Below are positions 13,718-15,471 of a stretch of 15,471 bases of DNA, piece after piece; the stretch's first letter is position 1, and every line of letters starts with the position of its first letter. The notes under the pieces were generated by a model. The model ran no database searches. It had not been told where the DNA came from and worked only from the letters and a program-made list of their open reading frames with translations. The position numbers and the translations under genes were made by a program. Source of the stretch: Microcaldota archaeon (lineage in GTDB: Archaea > Micrarchaeota > Micrarchaeia > Anstonellales > Anstonellaceae); assembly GCA_026414325.1 (NCBI GenBank), contig JAOAJF010000019.1:1-15471 (forward strand), read 5' to 3'.

Positions 13718-13738
13718 TTTGGAAAAAGAAAAAATTAT

Positions 13739-14677
13739 ATGGAAAAATTAAAATTTATATTTCTAATTTTAGCAGCTCTCGTGTTTTTATCAGGCTGTAC
13801 ACTTTTAGAAGAACAAAAACAAACAACTCCAAAACAATCTGAAATAAAGGAAAAGGAAGAACAAATGGAGCAAAAAATAGAACAAGAACTTTTAAATTTT
13901 TCTGAAGAAGAGAAAACGCAAAAAGAGCTGATTGAGCAGCAACAAAAACTAGAGCCTAAAAAACCAACCCAAAATATTGTGCAAGAGGAAGAAAAAGTAG
14001 TTGTTGAACAAATTCCAATTCCTCCACTAGAACAAAAAAATGCTCTTAAGATATATGTATTAAAAGTAGGAGAAAAAATGAATATTGATACGTGGGCATT
14101 GGAATTAAAAGATATCTATATGAGTAACCAAGAATTTTATGCTACTTATTTGATTTATTATGAAAACAAAAAAATCAAAGAATTTGAAGTTGGAAGAACA
14201 AATGCTACAAAAATAAGATTTGATAATGGAAAAGAGTATATAATAAGAGTGGTATTTCCTTTAGATGGAAAACCAAATGCTCTTCAGACTCAAGTTTATA
14301 GCACAAAGGCTCTTATTAGATCTACTAAAAACATCGAGGTGAGTGAAAATAAAGAATCATACATTCTAAAGGGATATTTCCCAATTCCTCAAACTGAAAA
14401 AGCAGGAAAAATTTCTATAGGACAAAAAATAGGAATCAAAGAATTTAGCGTATATCTTTATGGTATAGATTCTCAAGCAGAATCTCCCAAGGCAGAAATA
14501 GCGATAATGGATGACGAAGAAAAAGAAGTGAGGGAAATAAAATTAGGTAATGGCCAGATGGTTGAAATAAAATTACAAGATAAAAGAAAATATGCTGTTG
14601 TAATTAATTCAATAGAACCAGAAAACTCCCAGATAGAAATAGAAATAAAAAAGATTTTGTCCTTTACCCCTTCTTAA
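13739..14677 (+). CDS. Predicted lipoprotein with charged linker and two similar beta-rich domains
   Basis: I do not recognise a named family. The 312-residue product begins with a signal peptide and lipobox: basic residues 3-5, hydrophobic 6-17, then L-S-G-C with Cys20 as the lipidation site. Residues 22-100 are almost entirely Glu, Lys, Gln and Pro, a flexible or coiled-coil spacer holding the rest away from the membrane. Residues 102-312 are beta-rich and look like two copies of one domain: 109-173 ('KVGEKMNIDTWALELKDIYM', later 'FDNGKEYIIRVV') and 227-292 ('SIGQKIGIKEFSVYLYGID', later 'LGNGQMVEIKL' and 'YAVVINSI'). Such domains occur in archaeal surface and S-layer-associated proteins, so an outward-facing role is plausible. 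It is divergent from the uppS-secretion operon and lies 45 bases before the Mg2+ ATPase gene on the same strand; joint transcription is possible but not shown. Confidence 0.8.
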   Translation: MEKLKFIFLILAALVFLSGCTLLEEQKQTTPKQSEIKEKEEQMEQKIEQELLNFSEEEKTQKELIEQQQKLEPKKPTQNIVQEEEKVVVEQIPIPPLEQKNALKIYVLKVGEKMNIDTWALELKDIYMSNQEFYATYLIYYENKKIKEFEVGRTNATKIRFDNGKEYIIRVVFPLDGKPNALQTQVYSTKALIRSTKNIEVSENKESYILKGYFPIPQTEKAGKISIGQKIGIKEFSVYLYGIDSQAESPKAEIAIMDDEEKEVREIKLGNGQMVEIKLQDKRKYAVVINSIEPENSQIEIEIKKILSFTPS

Positions 14678-14681
14678 AAAG

Positions 14682-14689
14682 TTATAAAA
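14682..14689 (+). promoter_or_regulatory. Candidate TATA element of the MgtA-like gene
   Basis: TTATAAAA lies 37 bases before the ATG at 14723, which would give a leader of about 12 nt. TTGAGGAA at 14703-14710 is a possible but distant Shine-Dalgarno (12 bases from the ATG). Confidence 0.42.
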
Positions 14690-14722
14690 AAAATTTTAAA
14701 TATTGAGGAATAATAAAGATTG

Positions 14723-15471
14723 ATGAAAGAAGATAAAAATCTTTCTAGAATAGAAATCCCTACTCCTTGGGCTTTAGATATAACAGAAATTTTTAAACTC
14801 TTAGATACTCGAAAAGAAGGACTAAGCGAGCATGAAGCAAAAAAACGACAAAGAAAGTATGGACTAAATGAGGTAGTAAAAGAAAAAAAGAAGAATTTGA
14901 TAGTAAAATATTTTTCTTATTTTTTAAATCCACTTATTATCCTATTAGTTGTTGTTGCAGTTTTATCTTATTTTCTTGATAATCAAACTAGTGCAATAAT
15001 AATTTCGACTATGGTTATTATAAGTGTAACATTCACTTTTTTTCAAGAGAAAAACGCCTCAGATGCTGCTGAAAAATTAAGAAAATTAATACGTAATACT
15101 GCTTCGGTTTGGAGAGATGGAATAAAAAAAGAAATTCCAATAAAATACTTAGTACCTGGAGACATAGTAAGTCTTTCTGCTGGAGACATGGTACCAGCAG
15201 ATTGTAGAATAATATCAGCAAAAGATTTTTTCGTAAATCAATCTTGTATAACTGGAGAATCTGTTCCTGTTGAAAAAACAAATTGTATTTGTGAAAAGAA
15301 AGTAGATGTGGATGAGCAAAAAAATATGATTTATTTTGGCAGTAGTGTAGAGATAGGTAGTGCTGAGGCAGTAGTAATAAATACTGGGCAAAATACTCTT
15401 TTAGGAAAAATCTCCAAAGGACTTATAACTCAAAAACCTGAAACTGATTTTGACAGAGGGATAAGAGAATA
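14723..15471 (+). CDS. mgtA: MgtA-like P-type Mg2+-transporting ATPase, N-terminal part, cut by window end
   Basis: The reading frame is open from the ATG at 14723 to the window edge (249 codons), so the C-terminal two thirds, including the DKTGT phosphorylation site, are not visible. The protein begins with a cation-ATPase N-domain (residues about 13-58, 'GLSEHEAKKRQRKYGLNEV'), then two membrane helices (about 66-85 and 90-107, 'FLNPLIILLVVVAVLSYFL'), then the actuator domain with 'YLVPGDIVSLSAGDMVPAD' (142-160) and the conserved TGES (177-180) in 'SCITGESVPVEK'. The late segment 'TDFDRGIRE' (241-249) and 'SAGDMVPADCRII' match the MgtA/MgtB (P-IIIB) group rather than Ca2+ or proton pumps. 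Members import Mg2+. The assignment to MgtA is good but would be firmer with the missing transmembrane part. A TTG immediately before the ATG is an alternative start. Confidence 0.87.
   Translation, partial: MKEDKNLSRIEIPTPWALDITEIFKLLDTRKEGLSEHEAKKRQRKYGLNEVVKEKKKNLIVKYFSYFLNPLIILLVVVAVLSYFLDNQTSAIIISTMVIISVTFTFFQEKNASDAAEKLRKLIRNTASVWRDGIKKEIPIKYLVPGDIVSLSAGDMVPADCRIISAKDFFVNQSCITGESVPVEKTNCICEKKVDVDEQKNMIYFGSSVEIGSAEAVVINTGQNTLLGKISKGLITQKPETDFDRGIRE

Noticed and set aside
13608..13738. Possible small RNA or tRNA in the largest gap
   Set aside because: No cloverleaf, no GC-rich stem and no conserved T-loop sequence; the gap is explained by two divergent promoters and a tandem repeat.
15033..15281. 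Minus-strand open frame inside the Mg2+ ATPase gene
   Set aside because: It lies opposite a well-conserved actuator domain, is rich in Leu/Gln/Phe without any motif, and is a coding shadow.

Overview
The window is a gene-dense, strongly AT-rich stretch of an archaeal chromosome. The evidence for Archaea is an archaeal-type uL1-uL10-P1/L12 operon, two PurP-type ATP-grasp enzymes, an archaeal presenilin homologue, FlaI/TadA- and FlaJ/TadC-like secretion genes, and TATA boxes about 25 nt upstream of start codons. TGA is used as an ordinary stop. Low GC, very short intergenic gaps and overlapping genes would suit a small-genome lineage (DPANN-like), but I cannot place it further from sequence alone.

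Layout. (1) 1-1477, plus strand: the end of the L1 gene, then L10 and L12, the stalk end of a ribosomal operon. (2) 1507-2788, minus strand: a presenilin-type intramembrane protease followed by a small CoA-binding protein. (3) 2840-3358, plus: a PduO-type cobalamin adenosyltransferase, divergent from the protease and probably sharing one AT-rich promoter core with it. (4) 3372-4154, minus: a DUF2797 protein with a Cys cluster and a GIY-YIG-like core. (5) 4240-6423, plus: a PLP-dependent alpha-oxoamine synthase (glycine C-acetyltransferase-like), then an unrecognised 315-residue protein that I read as a very divergent nitrilase-superfamily enzyme. (6) 9449-6457, minus: two tandem PurP paralogues followed by undecaprenyl-diphosphatase (uppP). 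(7) 13607-9501, minus: an overlapping four-gene run, cis-prenyl diphosphate synthase (uppS), DUF192, secretion ATPase and its polytopic membrane partner. (8) 13739-14677, plus: a lipoprotein with a charged linker and two similar beta-rich domains. (9) 14723 to the window end, plus: the N-terminal part of an MgtA-like P-type Mg2+ ATPase, cut by the window edge.

How they fit together. Several genes concern the cell envelope: UppS makes a long-chain polyprenyl diphosphate, UppP dephosphorylates it for use as a glycan carrier, the ATPase/TadC pair would assemble a pilus-like or secretion machine, and the lipoprotein, protease and Mg2+ pump sit in or at the membrane. The other genes serve translation (stalk), purine synthesis (PurP), cobalamin activation and amino-acid metabolism.

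Expression signals show a pattern. Genes that probably open a transcript mostly have a TATA-like element about 25-30 nt before the start codon and no Shine-Dalgarno sequence, suggesting leaderless mRNAs. Internal genes mostly carry a GGTGA/GAGG-type Shine-Dalgarno sequence, and three of them start with TTG. No rRNA, tRNA, CRISPR array or insertion sequence was seen, and no gap without a gene exceeds about 130 bases.
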